From positions 3,286,001-3,350,000 of the forward strand of contig NC_015761.1 in the NCBI RefSeq assembly GCF_000252995.1: a stretch of 64,000 nucleotides of DNA, in the 5' to 3' direction. The stretch is from Salmonella bongori NCTC 12419. Lineage in GTDB: Bacteria > Pseudomonadota > Gammaproteobacteria > Enterobacterales > Enterobacteriaceae. The notes under the pieces are model-generated. The model was not told where the DNA came from. It was given only the letters and a program-made list of their open reading frames with translations, and did no database searches. Made by a program: the position numbers and the translations under genes. Below, piece by piece: positions 28,650 through 43,649 of this stretch; the first letter of the stretch is position 1; each line of letters opens with the position of its first letter.

Positions 28650-29639
28650 TTACTCGTCAGCGATGCTTGCCGGTGGCCAGTTTTCCAGGCGCATACCCAG
28701 AGACAGTCCACGGGAAGCCAGCACGTCTTTAATCTCAGTAAGAGATTTTTTACCCAGGTTAGGCGTCTTAAGTAGCTCAACCTCGGTACGCTGTACCAGA
28801 TCACCGATATAGTGGATAGCTTCTGCTTTAAGGCAGTTAGCAGAGCGGACAGTCAATTCCAGATCGTCAACAGGGCGCAGCAGGATCGGATCGAATTCTG
28901 GTTTCTCTTCTTTCACTTCCGGCTGACGTACATCACGTAAATCAACGAAAGCTTCCAGTTGTTCAGCCAGAATGGTTGCCGCACGACGAATCGCCTCTTC
29001 AGGATCGATTGTGCCGTTGGTTTCCATTTCGATGACCAGCTTGTCCAGGTCGGTACGCTGTTCTACACGCGCTGCTTCAACATTGTAGGCAATACGCTCT
29101 ACAGGGCTGTAGCATGCGTCGACCAGCAAACGGCCAATTGGGCGCTCATCTTCTTCCGAATGAATTCGGGTAGAAGCCGGCACATAACCACGTCCGCGCT
29201 GAACTTTGATACGCATGCTAATAGACGCGTTCTCATCGGTCAGGTGGCAGATCACGTGCTGCGGCTTGACGATTTCGACATCACCATCATGGGTGATATC
29301 GGCTGCAGTCACAGGGCCAATGCCAGATTTATTCAAGGTAAGAATAACTTCATCTTTACCCTGAACTCTCACCGCCAGCCCTTTCAGGTTGAGCAGGATT
29401 TCCAGGATGTCTTCCTGAACGCCTTCTTTGGTGCTGTACTCATGTAGTACACCATCAATCTCAACCTCGGTCACCGCGCAACCCGGCATCGATGAGAGCA
29501 GAATACGGCGCAGTGCGTTACCCAGAGTATGGCCGAAGCCACGCTCTAAAGGCTCAAGGGTCACCTTGGCGTGCGTCGAACTCACTTGCTCGATATCTAC
29601 CAGGCGCGGTTTTAGAAACTCTGTCACAGAACCCTGCAT
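28650..29639 (-). CDS. rpoA: RNA polymerase subunit alpha
   Basis: The 329-residue alpha subunit has its N-terminal dimer and assembly domain (about 1-235), a flexible linker, and the C-terminal domain (about 250-329) that contacts UP elements and activators such as CRP and Fis. The CTD segment [20 protein letters not shown] is standard. Embedded among ribosomal genes in the alpha operon, as in E. coli. Confidence 0.99.
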
Positions 29640-29664
29640 TGTGTCCTCTCTTTGGTACTAAGCT

Positions 29665-30285
29665 TTACTTGGAGTAAAGCTCGACGATCAGGTGTTCGTT
29701 AATGTCCGCAGACAGATCAGAACGCTCAGGCTTACGCTTGTACGTACCTTCCATCTTGCCAGCATCAACTTCCAGCCAGGTTGGCTTTTCACGCTGCTCA
29801 GCCAGCTCCAGAGCGGCTTTCACGCGAGACTGCTTCTTCGCTTTCTCACGAATGCTAACAACGTCATTCGGACTAACCTGATAAGAAGCGATGTTAACAA
29901 CACGACCGTTTACCATAATTGCTTTATGGCTAACCAGCTGGCGTGCTTCTGCACGAGTGGCGCCGAAGCCCATACGGTATACAACGTTGTCCAGACGACC
30001 TTCCAGCAGAGCCAACAGGTTTTCACCGGTGTTGCCTTTCAGACGTGCTGCTTCTTTGTAGTAGTTACGGAACTGACGCTCCAGCACACCGTAGATACGG
30101 CGAACTTTTTGCTTTTCACGCAACTGCACACCATAGTCAGACAGACGCGGTTTACGCGCACCGTGCTGGCCAGGAGCTTGTTCAATTTTACACTTGGTAT
30201 CGATCGCGCGAACGCCAGACTTAAGGAATAAGTCGGTGCCCTCACGACGGCTCAGCTTGAGCTTAGGACCCAAATATCTTGCCAT
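29665..30285 (-). CDS. rpsD: 30S ribosomal protein S4
   Basis: The 206-residue S4 is a primary 16S binder and ribosome-assembly nucleator. It has the S4 RNA-binding domain (about 94-160, [20 protein letters not shown]). In E. coli S4 also represses its own operon by binding the leader before rpsM, and assists rRNA antitermination. Confidence 0.99.
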
Positions 30286-30318
30286 TTTCTTTCTCCAACA
30301 AACCTGGAAAACGAAGCG

Positions 30319-30708
30319 TTATACGCGACGTTTTTTCGGCGGACGACAACCGTTATGAGGGATCGGAGTCACATCAGTAATATTAGTGATGCGGAAACCA
30401 GCGGCGTTCAGTGCACGAATAGTAGATTCGCGGCCTGGACCCGGACCTTTAACCATAACTTCCAGATTCTTGATACCGTATTCTTTCACGGCGTCAGCGC
30501 AACGCTCTGCTGCAACCTGAGCTGCAAACGGAGTGGATTTGCGAGAACCACGGAAACCGGAACCACCGGCTGTTGCCCAACCCAGCGCGTTACCCTGACG
30601 ATCGGTAATAGTCACGATGGTGTTGTTGAAAGAAGCATGGATATGAGCCACGCCGTCAGAGACTTGTTTTCTTACACGTTTACGTGCGCGAACTGGTGCC
30701 TTTGCCAT
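30319..30708 (-). CDS. rpsK: 30S ribosomal protein S11
   Basis: The 129-residue S11 sits on the platform of the small subunit. The sequence is canonical, including the conserved end [10 protein letters not shown] and the PIPHNG segment known in E. coli for isoaspartate modification. Confidence 0.99.
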
Positions 30709-30724
30709 TATTCAATCACCCCGA

Positions 30725-31081
30725 TTATTTCTTGATCGGTTTGCGCGGACCCTTACGGGTACGAGCGTTGGTCTTGGTACGCTGACCGCGAACCGGGAGA
30801 CCACGACGATGACGCAAACCGCGATAGCAACCAAGATCCATCAGGCGCTTGATGCTCATGCTGATTTCACGGCGCAGATCACCTTCAACGACAAATTTGG
30901 CAACTTCGTCACGCAGCGTGTCGATTTGTTCTTCAGACAGCTCACTGATCTTAACATTTTCAGCGATACCCGCGGCAGCCAGAATAGCTTTAGAACGGGT
31001 CTTGCCGACACCGTAGATCGAAGTTAACGCGATCACGGCGTGTTTCTGATCAGGAATGTTAATGCCTGCTATACGGGCCAC
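30725..31081 (-). CDS. rpsM: 30S ribosomal protein S13
   Basis: The 118-residue S13 lies in the small-subunit head and contacts the P-site tRNA with its basic tail (RTKTNARTRKGPRKPIKK). It starts with GTG (31081), as in E. coli, and this start is within the S4-controlled leader. First gene of the alpha operon after its own promoter. Confidence 0.99.
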   Translation of the reverse strand: MARIAGINIPDQKHAVIALTSIYGVGKTRSKAILAAAGIAENVKISELSEEQIDTLRDEVAKFVVEGDLRREISMSIKRLMDLGCYRGLRHRRGLPVRGQRTKTNARTRKGPRKPIKK

Positions 31082-31175
31082 TATGCACTCCTACTATTTA
31101 ATATGTACGTACCATGCTGAAAAGCCCGTTTTCAGGATACTCAAATGGAAACGTACAGACATACAAAAGATTGGC
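31082..31175 (-). promoter_or_regulatory. alpha operon leader (S4 repressor target)
   Basis: The leader of about 90 bases before rpsM has paired segments (CCTGAAAACGGGCTTTTCAG) consistent with the E. coli alpha mRNA pseudoknot bound by S4. The fold itself was not computed. Confidence 0.65.
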
Positions 31176-31180
31176 TGGCT

Positions 31181-31208
31181 AATCTAGCCAGCTCAACCCA
31201 ACTTTGCA
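31181..31208 (-). promoter_or_regulatory. alpha operon promoter
   Basis: On the minus strand TTGCAA (31208-31203), a 16-base spacer and TAGATT (31186-31181), located between rpmJ and rpsM. Confidence 0.7.
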
Positions 31209-31227
31209 AGAAAAATATGCGAAAAAA

Positions 31228-32707
<1,480 letters not shown>

Positions 32708-32714
32708 CTGCTAC

Positions 32715-33149
32715 TTATTCCTCGATTTTACCGCCAGCAGCTTCGATAGCAGCACGAGCGCCTTTAGTAACACGCAGGCCACGAACAGTTACCGGAGTAG
32801 TGACTTCGCCAGCCAGGATCACTTTCGCGAACTCGATCTGGATACCGATAATGTTTGCTGCTTTCAGCGTGTTCAGGTCTACAACGCCGCCTTCTACTTT
32901 AGCCAGGTCAGACAGACGAACTTCGGCTGTAATCGCTGCTTTACGAGAAGTGAAGCCGAATTTCGGCAGACGACGGTACAGAGGCATCTGACCACCCTCG
33001 AAACCGCGACGTACGCCACCGCCAGAACGAGACTTCTGACCTTTGTGACCACGACCACCGGTTTTACCGAGGCCAGAACCGATACCACGACCCAGGCGTT
33101 TACCCGCCTTTTTGGAGCCTTCGGCCGGAGACAGAGTATTTAAACGCAT
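32715..33149 (-). CDS. rplO: 50S ribosomal protein L15
   Basis: The 144-residue L15 is a late-assembly large-subunit protein with the glycine/arginine-rich N-terminus ([19 protein letters not shown]) typical of the family. It ends 8 bases before secY. Confidence 0.99.
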
Positions 33150-33152
33150 CTC

Positions 33153-33332
33153 TTACTCCTCAACTTTAACCATGAAGGAAACCGCGTTGACCATACCACG
33201 AACAGCAGGAGTATCCTCGCGTTCTACGGTGTGACCAATACGACGCAGACCCAGGCCAAGCAGCGTTGCCTTGTGTTTCGGCAGACGACCGATTGCACTG
33301 CGGGTTTGAGTAATTTTAATAGTCTTTGCCAT
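33153..33332 (-). CDS. rpmD: 50S ribosomal protein L30
   Basis: A 59-residue L30 beginning [15 protein letters not shown] and ending VSFMVKVEE, between rpsE (3 bases upstream) and rplO (3 bases downstream). Too short for the 60-codon cutoff of many scans but unmistakable. Confidence 0.97.
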
Positions 33333-33335
33333 GGC

Positions 33336-33848
<513 letters not shown>

Positions 33849-33853
33849 CTACC

Positions 33854-34207
33854 TTAGAACTGAAGGCCAGCTTCACGGGCAGCATCTGCCAGTGCCTGGA
33901 CACGACCATGATATTGGAACCCGGAACGGTCAAAGGACACATCTTTGATGCCTTTTTCCAGAGCGCGTTCAGCGACAGCTTTACCCACAGCTGCTGCAGC
34001 GTCTTTGTTACCGGTGTACTTCAGTTGTTCAGCAATAGCTTTTTCTACAGTAGAAGCAGCTACCAGAACTTCAGAACCGTTCGGTGCAATTACCTGTGCG
34101 TAAATATGACGCGGGGTACGATGTACCACCAGGCGAGTTGCGCCCAGCTCTTTGAGCTTGCGGCGTGCGCGGGTCGCACGACGGATACGAGCAGATTTCT
34201 TATCCAT
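33854..34207 (-). CDS. rplR: 50S ribosomal protein L18
   Basis: The 117-residue L18 binds 5S rRNA and, with L5, anchors it in the central protuberance. Basic N-terminus MDKKSARIRRATRARRK. The spc-operon position between rplF and rpsE is standard. Confidence 0.99.
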   Translation of the reverse strand: MDKKSARIRRATRARRKLKELGATRLVVHRTPRHIYAQVIAPNGSEVLVAASTVEKAIAEQLKYTGNKDAAAAVGKAVAERALEKGIKDVSFDRSGFQYHGRVQALADAAREAGLQF

Positions 34208-34216
34208 AGTGTTACC

Positions 34217-34750
34217 TTACTTCTTCTTAGCCTCTTTGGTACGCACGACTTCGTCGGCGTAACGAACACCCTTGCCTTTATAAGGCTCAGGACGACGGTA
34301 GGCGCGCAGATCTGCTGCAACCTGGCCGATCACCTGCTTATCAGCGCCTTTCAGCACGATTTCAGTCTGTGATGGACATTCAGCAGTAATACCTGCCGGC
34401 AGCTCGTGGTCTACAGGATGAGAGAAACCCAGGGACAGGTTTACTACGTTCCCTTTAACCGCTGCACGATAACCTACACCAACCAGCTGCAGCTTCTTAG
34501 TGAAGCCTTCGGTAACACCGATAACCATTGAGTTCAGCAGGGCACGCGCGGTACCAGCCTGTGCCCAACCGTCAGCGTAACCATCACGCGGACCGAAGGT
34601 CAGTGCATTATCTGCATGTTTAACTTCAACAGCATCGTTGAGAGTACGAGTCAGCTCGCCGTTTTTACCTTTGATCGTAATAACCTGACCGTTGATTTTG
34701 ACATCAACGCCGGCAGGAACAACGACCGGTGCTTTAGCAACACGAGACAT
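34217..34750 (-). CDS. rplF: 50S ribosomal protein L6
   Basis: The 177-residue L6 has two similar domains and lies near the factor-binding centre that EF-G and EF-Tu contact. The C-terminus (RYADEVVRTKEAKKK) is full-length. Confidence 0.99.
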   Translation of the reverse strand: MSRVAKAPVVVPAGVDVKINGQVITIKGKNGELTRTLNDAVEVKHADNALTFGPRDGYADGWAQAGTARALLNSMVIGVTEGFTKKLQLVGVGYRAAVKGNVVNLSLGFSHPVDHELPAGITAECPSQTEIVLKGADKQVIGQVAADLRAYRRPEPYKGKGVRYADEVVRTKEAKKK

Positions 34751-34762
34751 TTTTTCCTCCGA

Positions 34763-35161
<399 letters not shown>

Positions 35162-35188
35162 TTACTCCCGTGATTCAATTGGTGACAA

Positions 35189-35494
35189 TTACCAGCTAGC
35201 CTTTTTCAGACCCGGAATTTCACCGCGCATAGCGGCTTCACGGACCTTAATACGGCTCAACCCGAACTTCCGCAGGAAAGCGTGCGGACGACCAGTTTGA
35301 CGGCAGCGGTTACGCTGACGTGACGGGCTGGAATCACGCGGCAGAGTCTGCAGCTTAAGAACCGCATTCCAACGATCTTCGTCGGTTGCGTTCACATCAG
35401 AGATGATCGCTTTCAGTTCAGCGCGTTTCGCGAAGTATTTATCAGCTAAAGCTACGCGTTTTACTTCGCGTGCTTTCATTGATTGCTTAGCCAT
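35189..35494 (-). CDS. rpsN: 30S ribosomal protein S14
   Basis: The 101-residue, zinc-free form of S14. It carries the [20 protein letters not shown] segment of the enterobacterial family and the conserved end GLKKASW. Confidence 0.99.
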
Positions 35495-35508
35495 TTAGTA
35501 ACCCTACC

Positions 35509-36048
35509 TTACTTGCGGAACGGGAAGTCAAAGGCAGCCAGCAGAGCACGGCCTTCTTCGTCAGATTTCGCAGTAGTGGTAATGGTAATATCCAAACCAC
35601 GAACGCGGTCGACTTTATCGTAGTCGATTTCTGGGAAGATGATCTGCTCACGGACACCCATGCTGTAGTTACCACGACCGTCGAATGACTTAGCGGACAA
35701 GCCACGGAAGTCACGGATACGAGGAACAGCAATAGTGATCAGGCGCTCAAAGAACTCCCACATGCGTTCGCCACGCAGAGTTACTTTACAGCCGATCGGA
35801 TAGCCCTGACGGATTTTGAAGCCTGCAACAGATTTGCGTGCTTTGGTGATCAACGGTTTTTGACCGGAGATTGCTGTCAGGTCTGCTGCTGCGTTATCCA
35901 GCAGTTTCTTGTCAGCGATCGCTTCACCAACACCCATGTTCAGGGTGATCTTCTCGACCCGAGGGACTTGCATGACAGAATTGTAGTTAAACTCGGTCAT
36001 GAGTTTTTTAACTACTTCGTCTTTGTAGTAATCATGCAGTTTCGCCAT
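35509..36048 (-). CDS. rplE: 50S ribosomal protein L5
   Basis: The 179-residue L5 binds 5S rRNA and touches the P-site tRNA. In E. coli the S8 repressor recognises the rplX-rplE junction; the 14-base gap here (36049-36062) and the first rplE codons occupy that position. Confidence 0.99.
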   Translation of the reverse strand: MAKLHDYYKDEVVKKLMTEFNYNSVMQVPRVEKITLNMGVGEAIADKKLLDNAAADLTAISGQKPLITKARKSVAGFKIRQGYPIGCKVTLRGERMWEFFERLITIAVPRIRDFRGLSAKSFDGRGNYSMGVREQIIFPEIDYDKVDRVRGLDITITTTAKSDEEGRALLAAFDFPFRK

Positions 36049-36062
36049 CGTACTACTCCAAA

Positions 36063-36759
<697 letters not shown>

Positions 36760-36838
36760 TTTAGTGCTCCGCTAATGTCAACTACTACTGAGACCCGAAA
36801 ATCAGGTCGTTAAAAAAACCCCATATCGAGGGCGCGGC

Positions 36839-36866
36839 ATTATAACACCGCAAATCAGATATGGGT
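36839..36866 (-). promoter_or_regulatory. spc operon promoter
   Basis: A perfect TATAAT lies on the minus strand at 36844-36839 within GTGTTATAATGCCGCG; the -35 region (about 36861-36866) is weak. It lies between rpsQ and rplN, where the E. coli spc promoter is found. Confidence 0.75.
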
Positions 36867-36867
36867 A

Positions 36868-36900
36868 GAAAAAATAAACGGCCCATCGCTGAGCCGTTTA
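36868..36900 (-). terminator. S10 operon terminator
   Basis: TAAACGGC (36875-36882) and GCCGTTTA (36893-36900) form a stem followed on the minus strand by seven T, 22 bases beyond rpsQ and just before the spc promoter. Confidence 0.9.
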
Positions 36901-36922
36901 TTCGTTGAGAATGCGTACTGTA

Positions 36923-37177
36923 TTACAGAACCGCTTTCTCTACAACGCGAACCAGAGTCCAGGATTTAGTCTTGGACAGCGGACGGCATTCGCGGATTTC
37001 TACCACGTCGCCGATACCGCATTCGTTGTTCTCGTCATGTACGTGCATTTTGGTCGTACGCTTGATGAATTTACCGTAGATCGGGTGTTTCACAAAACGT
37101 TCGATAGCAACAACAATGGATTTCTCCATTTTGTCGCTAACCACGCGACCTTGCAGAGTACGGATTTTATCGGTCAT
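36923..37177 (-). CDS. rpsQ: 30S ribosomal protein S17
   Basis: The 84-residue S17 is an early 16S-binding protein. Last gene of the S10 operon; its first base overlaps the rpmC stop (TAATG-type junction). Confidence 0.99.
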
Positions 37178-37368
37178 TACGCACCCGCCTTCTCAGTCAG
37201 TAAAGTCTTAACGCGTGCGACATCACGACGCACTTGCTTCAACAGGTGAGACTGTTGCAGCTGGCCACTTGCAGCCTGCATACGCAGGTTGAACTGCTCA
37301 CGCAGCAAGTTCAGCAGCTCGGTGTTCAGCTCTTCAACGCTCTTCTCACGCAGCTCTTTTGCTTTCAT
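37177..37368 (-). CDS. rpmC: 50S ribosomal protein L29
   Basis: The 63-residue helical L29 lies at the tunnel exit and contacts SRP and trigger factor. It overlaps both neighbours by one base, indicating coupled translation of rplP-rpmC-rpsQ. Confidence 0.99.
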
Positions 37369-37778
37369 TACATCACCGTCTTAGTTACAAAGGTGGTTTT
37401 AATCGGCAGTTTCGCTGCTGCCAGCTTGAATGCTTCACGGGCCAGCTCTTCCGGTACGCCGTCCATTTCATACAGGACTTTACCCGGCTGAATCAAGGCA
37501 ACCCAATACTCCACGTTACCTTTACCTTTACCCATACGCACTGCCAGCGGCTTTTCAGTGATCGGTTTGTCCGGGAATACACGGATCCAGATCTTACCTT
37601 GACGCTTAACTGCACGGGTCATAGCACGACGTGCTGCTTCGATCTGACGGGCAGTCAGACGACCACGGCCAACAGCTTTCAGGCCGAAGCTGCCGAAGCT
37701 AACATCCGCGCCAGCAGCCAGACCGCGGTTACGGCCTTTGTGCATTTTACGGAATTTTGTACGCTTTGGTTGTAACAT
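37368..37778 (-). CDS. rplP: 50S ribosomal protein L16
   Basis: The 136-residue L16 organises the A-site region of the peptidyl-transferase centre. Canonical [19 protein letters not shown] start. The arginine whose hydroxylation is known in E. coli ([10 protein letters not shown] region) lies in a conserved context. Confidence 0.99.
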
Positions 37779-37790
37779 CAGCGACGCTCC

Positions 37791-38851
<1,061 letters not shown>

Positions 38852-38856
38852 CTACC

Positions 38857-39135
38857 TTATTTCTTCTTCGCTTTTTTATCAGCAGCGTGGCCGCGATAAG
38901 TACGAGTCGGTGCGAATTCACCCAGTTTGTGACCGACCATTTCGTCGGAAACAAATACCGGAACGTGCTGACGACCATTATGGACAGCGATGGTCAAACC
39001 GATCATGTTAGGAAAGATCGTTGAACGACGGGACCAGGTGCGCAGGGGCTTCTTGTCTCCGCTTTCCACCGCTTTCTCTACCTTCTTCAGCAAGTGCAGG
39101 TCAATAAAAGGACCTTTCTTGAGAGAACGTGGCAT
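38857..39135 (-). CDS. rpsS: 30S ribosomal protein S19
   Basis: The 92-residue S19 is in the head of the small subunit near the A-site finger. Canonical [12 protein letters not shown] start and lysine-rich end. Confidence 0.99.
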
Positions 39136-39151
39136 GGCTTATCCTCTAAAA

Positions 39152-39973
39152 TTATTTGCTACGGCGACGTACGATGAATTTATCAGTACGCTTGTTGCTG
39201 CGGGTCTTCTTACCTTTGGTCTGAACGCCCCACGGAGTTACCGGGTGCTTACCAAAGTTACGACCTTCACCACCACCATGTGGGTGGTCTACTGGGTTCA
39301 TCGCAGTACCGCGAACGGTAGGACGAACACCACGCCAGCGTGCAGCACCTGCTTTACCCAGAACGCGCAGCATATGCTCAGCATTGCCAACTTCGCCCAG
39401 GGTTGCACGGCAGTCTGCTTCGACTTTACGCATTTCACCAGAACGCAGACGCAGAGTGACATAAGCGCCATCGCGAGCAACGATCTGAACGTAAGTACCA
39501 GCGGAACGCGCCAGCTGACCGCCTTTACCTGGTTTCATTTCTACGTTATGAACGGTAGAACCAACCGGGATATTGCGCATCGGCAGGGTGTTGCCTGCTT
39601 TGATTGCAGCATCAACGCCAGACTGAATCTGGTCGCCAGCTTTCAGGCCTTTCGGGGCCAGGATGTAACGGCGTTCGCCGTCTTTGTACAGAACCAGCGC
39701 GATGTTCGCGGAACGGTTCGGATCGTACTCAAGACGCTCAACAACTGCCGGGATACCGTCTTTGTTGCGTTTGAAGTCAACAATACGATAAGCCTGCTTG
39801 TGGCCACCACCGATGTGACGAGTGGTGATACGGCCATTGTTGTTACGACCACCGGATTTGCTGTTTTTTTCCAGCAACGGAGCAAAAGGTTTGCCCTTGT
39901 GCAGCTCAGGGTTAACCACTTTAACGACGTGGCGACGACCCGGAGATGTCGGTTTACATTTAACAACTGCCAT
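39152..39973 (-). CDS. rplB: 50S ribosomal protein L2
   Basis: The 273-residue L2 is a core large-subunit protein needed for subunit joining and peptidyl transfer. The conserved histidine in MNPVDHPHGGGEGR, target of YcfD-family hydroxylation on neighbours in E. coli, is present. Confidence 0.99.
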   Translation of the reverse strand: MAVVKCKPTSPGRRHVVKVVNPELHKGKPFAPLLEKNSKSGGRNNNGRITTRHIGGGHKQAYRIVDFKRNKDGIPAVVERLEYDPNRSANIALVLYKDGERRYILAPKGLKAGDQIQSGVDAAIKAGNTLPMRNIPVGSTVHNVEMKPGKGGQLARSAGTYVQIVARDGAYVTLRLRSGEMRKVEADCRATLGEVGNAEHMLRVLGKAGAARWRGVRPTVRGTAMNPVDHPHGGGEGRNFGKHPVTPWGVQTKGKKTRSNKRTDKFIVRRRSK

Positions 39974-39990
39974 TGTATTACTCCTCCGAC

Positions 39991-41535
<1,545 letters not shown>

Positions 41536-41567
41536 TGTATCAACCTCTCAATCGCTCGATGACCTGA

Positions 41568-41879
41568 TTAACCCAGGCTGATCTGCACGTCTACACCGGC
41601 AGCCAGGTCCAGACGCATCAGAGCATCAACGGTTTTCTCGGTTGGCTCAACGATGTCAACCAGACGCTTGTGAGTGCGAATTTCATACTGATCGCGCGCA
41701 TCTTTGTTAACGTGCGGAGAGATCAGAACGGTAAAGCGCTCTTTGCGGGTCGGCAGCGGGATCGGACCGCGAACCTGCGCACCAGTGCGCTTGGCAGTCT
41801 CGACGATTTCCGCGGTTGATTGATCGATCAGACGATGATCAAACGCTTTCAGGCGGATACGGATTCTTTGGTTCTGCAT
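41568..41879 (-). CDS. rpsJ: 30S ribosomal protein S10 (NusE)
   Basis: The 103-residue S10 is part of the small-subunit head and, with NusB, binds boxA to drive antitermination of rRNA operons like the one in this window. First gene of the S10 operon. Confidence 0.99.
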
Positions 41880-42049
41880 GAGACCAGAGCTCCAATTATT
41901 TTATAAACGAAAATGATTACTCCTCACACCCATTACGATTGATGGGAGAGTGTAACCGTTCTTACGTAGCTCCCCGATTGGAAGCATTGTTAAATAGCCA
42001 AATCGGCTATTCGAGGTTCAAATCGAACCTGCCGTCAATTACGACAAGC
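41880..42049 (-). promoter_or_regulatory. S10 operon leader with L4-responsive hairpins
   Basis: The untranslated leader of about 170 bases has an A/T-capped hairpin AAATAGCCAAATCGGCTATT region (41994-42012) and another pair GGTTCAAATCGAACC (42015-42029). E. coli has a leader of nearly the same length in which L4 causes attenuation with NusA. The exact HD/HE hairpins were not folded. Confidence 0.7.
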
Positions 42050-42055
42050 CCGCGC

Positions 42056-42084
42056 ATTATACGTAAATCTCGGCCTGACGCAAG
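42056..42084 (-). promoter_or_regulatory. S10 operon promoter
   Basis: On the minus strand CTTGCG (42084-42079), a 17-base spacer and TATAAT (42061-42056), followed by a GC-rich start (GCGCGGG). Confidence 0.85.
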
Positions 42085-42258
42085 TGTCGGATATAAATTA
42101 AGCACTTTATTCTTATGCGAGCATGATTCCAGATGGTACGCATGGGATGGCAACGCTCATCTTTTCTTTGGAAGGTATCAGGCAAATCTGGCAATACGTC
42201 GTTGTCTCTGTCGCATAAATCTATAAAGGTGAGCACAAGCCTTGACGAGGATTTGCTT

Positions 42259-42726
42259 ATGTTTGTTGCCCTCCCCTTTCTCATTTTTTATGCATCGTTC
42301 TCTTTATTACTTGGCATATACGACGCGCGTACCGGTCTGCTGCCTGACCGGTTTACCTGTCCATTACTGTGGAGCGGTCTGATTTATCACCAGATTTGCC
42401 TGCCGGAGCGTTTACCGGATGCGCTTTGGGGCGCTATTGCCGGTTATGGCGGATTCGCATTGATTTACTGGGGCTATCGCCTGTGTTATCAGAAAGAGGG
42501 ACTCGGGTATGGCGATGTCAAATTCCTGGCAGCGTTAGGAGCGTGGCATTGCTGGGAAGGTTTGCCGTTACTGGTTTTCCTTGCCGCCATGTTAGCCTGT
42601 GGCGGGTTTGCCGTCGCACTGTGGGTAAGAGGTAAGTCGGCATTAATAAACCCGCTACCTTTTGGACCATGGCTGGCGGTGGCGGGTTTAGTGACAAGCT
42701 GGAAAAATTTCATTCCGGATGGTTAA
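42259..42726 (+). CDS. hopD: HopD/GspO-type prepilin peptidase, short form
   Basis: This 155-residue membrane protein is the peptidase half of a type-4 prepilin leader peptidase (A24 aspartyl family). The two aspartate contexts are visible: YDARTGLLPDRFT near residue 20 and GYGDVKF near residue 85. The N-terminal methyltransferase part with paired cysteines that full-length GspO/PilD carries (about 225 residues in E. coli) is absent. No secretin or pilin genes are nearby. A longer in-frame start at 42133 lies in promoter DNA and is not convincing. Its stop overlaps the convergent bfr stop by 3 bases. Confidence 0.85.
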   Translation: MFVALPFLIFYASFSLLLGIYDARTGLLPDRFTCPLLWSGLIYHQICLPERLPDALWGAIAGYGGFALIYWGYRLCYQKEGLGYGDVKFLAALGAWHCWEGLPLLVFLAAMLACGGFAVALWVRGKSALINPLPFGPWLAVAGLVTSWKNFIPDG

Positions 42727-43199
42727 TCGGTAACCTTAATTTGTGATTGCAGATAATTTTGCATACCAAGTTTGGCAATCAAATCCAGCTCAGTTTCAAT
42801 CCAGTCGATGTGGCCTTCCTCATCGGCGAGGATTTCAATCATCATATCCCGGCTGACATAATCATGGACGCTATCGGCATAAGCTATTGCTTCACGCAGA
42901 TCTTTTGCGCCTTCAAGCTCAAGCCGGAGATCCGATCGCAACATCTCTTCGACATCTTCACCGATACCCAGCTTACCCAGATCCTGCAGGTTCGGTATAC
43001 CTTCCAGGAATAAGATACGCTCGATGTATTTATCGGCATGTTTCATCTCATCAATGGATTCATGATACTCAACGTCATTAAGCCGGGTTAGCCCCCAGTT
43101 TTTGAACATACGGGCATGAAGAAAATACTGGTTAATTGCGACAAGCTCATTTCCCAATAGTTTATTGAGATAATTTATGATTTTAACATCACCTTTCAT
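42723..43199 (-). CDS. bfr: bacterioferritin
   Basis: Bacterioferritin is a 24-subunit heme-containing iron store. The 158-residue product has the di-iron ligands (for example YHESIDEMKHAD with Glu and His, and the C-terminal EEGHIDWIE) and the heme-binding methionine in DEMKHA. bfd lies 72 bases upstream on the same strand, giving the usual storage and release pair. Confidence 0.98.
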   Translation of the reverse strand: MKGDVKIINYLNKLLGNELVAINQYFLHARMFKNWGLTRLNDVEYHESIDEMKHADKYIERILFLEGIPNLQDLGKLGIGEDVEEMLRSDLRLELEGAKDLREAIAYADSVHDYVSRDMMIEILADEEGHIDWIETELDLIAKLGMQNYLQSQIKVTD

Positions 43200-43271
43200 T
43201 TTATAGTCCCTCCGCTTCCACTCTCTAGAGCGTAGATGGGGCTACAGGGATGTCAAAAAAAAGAGTGTGAC

Positions 43272-43466
43272 TCAGGCGATCTCTTTAAATTCCGGTAATT
43301 GTGTTAGCTCATCCTGCATCACTTCCCGCGCAGCGCGAATACACTTACCGCATTGATTTCCTACAGGAATAAATTTACGGAGCTGTTGAAATGACTGTGG
43401 ATGAAATTGCCGCACAGCCTCGCGAATTTTTTTATCGCTTATACCATTACATAAACAAACGTACAT
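43272..43466 (-). CDS. bfd: bacterioferritin-associated ferredoxin
   Basis: The 64-residue Bfd binds a [2Fe-2S] cluster through four cysteines (CLC near residue 4 and CGKC near residue 39) and passes electrons to Bfr for iron release. A Fur-like box lies 36 bases upstream of its start, fitting iron repression as known in E. coli. Confidence 0.97.
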   Translation of the reverse strand: MYVCLCNGISDKKIREAVRQFHPQSFQQLRKFIPVGNQCGKCIRAAREVMQDELTQLPEFKEIA

Positions 43467-43501
43467 GATCGCTCCCGTTCAATTTCCGTGCAAATTGTAA
43501 A

Positions 43502-43516
43502 TGAGAATGGTTATGA
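43502..43516 (-). promoter_or_regulatory. probable Fur box of bfd
   Basis: TGAGAATGGTTATGA matches the 7-1-7 Fur consensus at 11 of 14 positions and lies just before bfd. It is within AT-rich promoter DNA. Confidence 0.6.
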
Positions 43517-43600
43517 TTACAATAGCACCAGGCGATTTACACTACGAGAGAAACGTTAAAAAGAGCGAGTAACTATTACAACAGGTAAATGACAATAACA

Positions 43601-43624
43601 AAAAGGGCGCCTAAGCGCCCTTTT
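43601..43624 (-). terminator. str operon terminator after tufA
   Basis: AAGGGCGC (43603-43610) and GCGCCCTT (43615-43622) form a stem with A- and T-runs on the two sides, 26 bases beyond the tufA stop. Confidence 0.92.
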
Positions 43625-43649
43625 CAATTCAAAACTAATTAATGACTAA

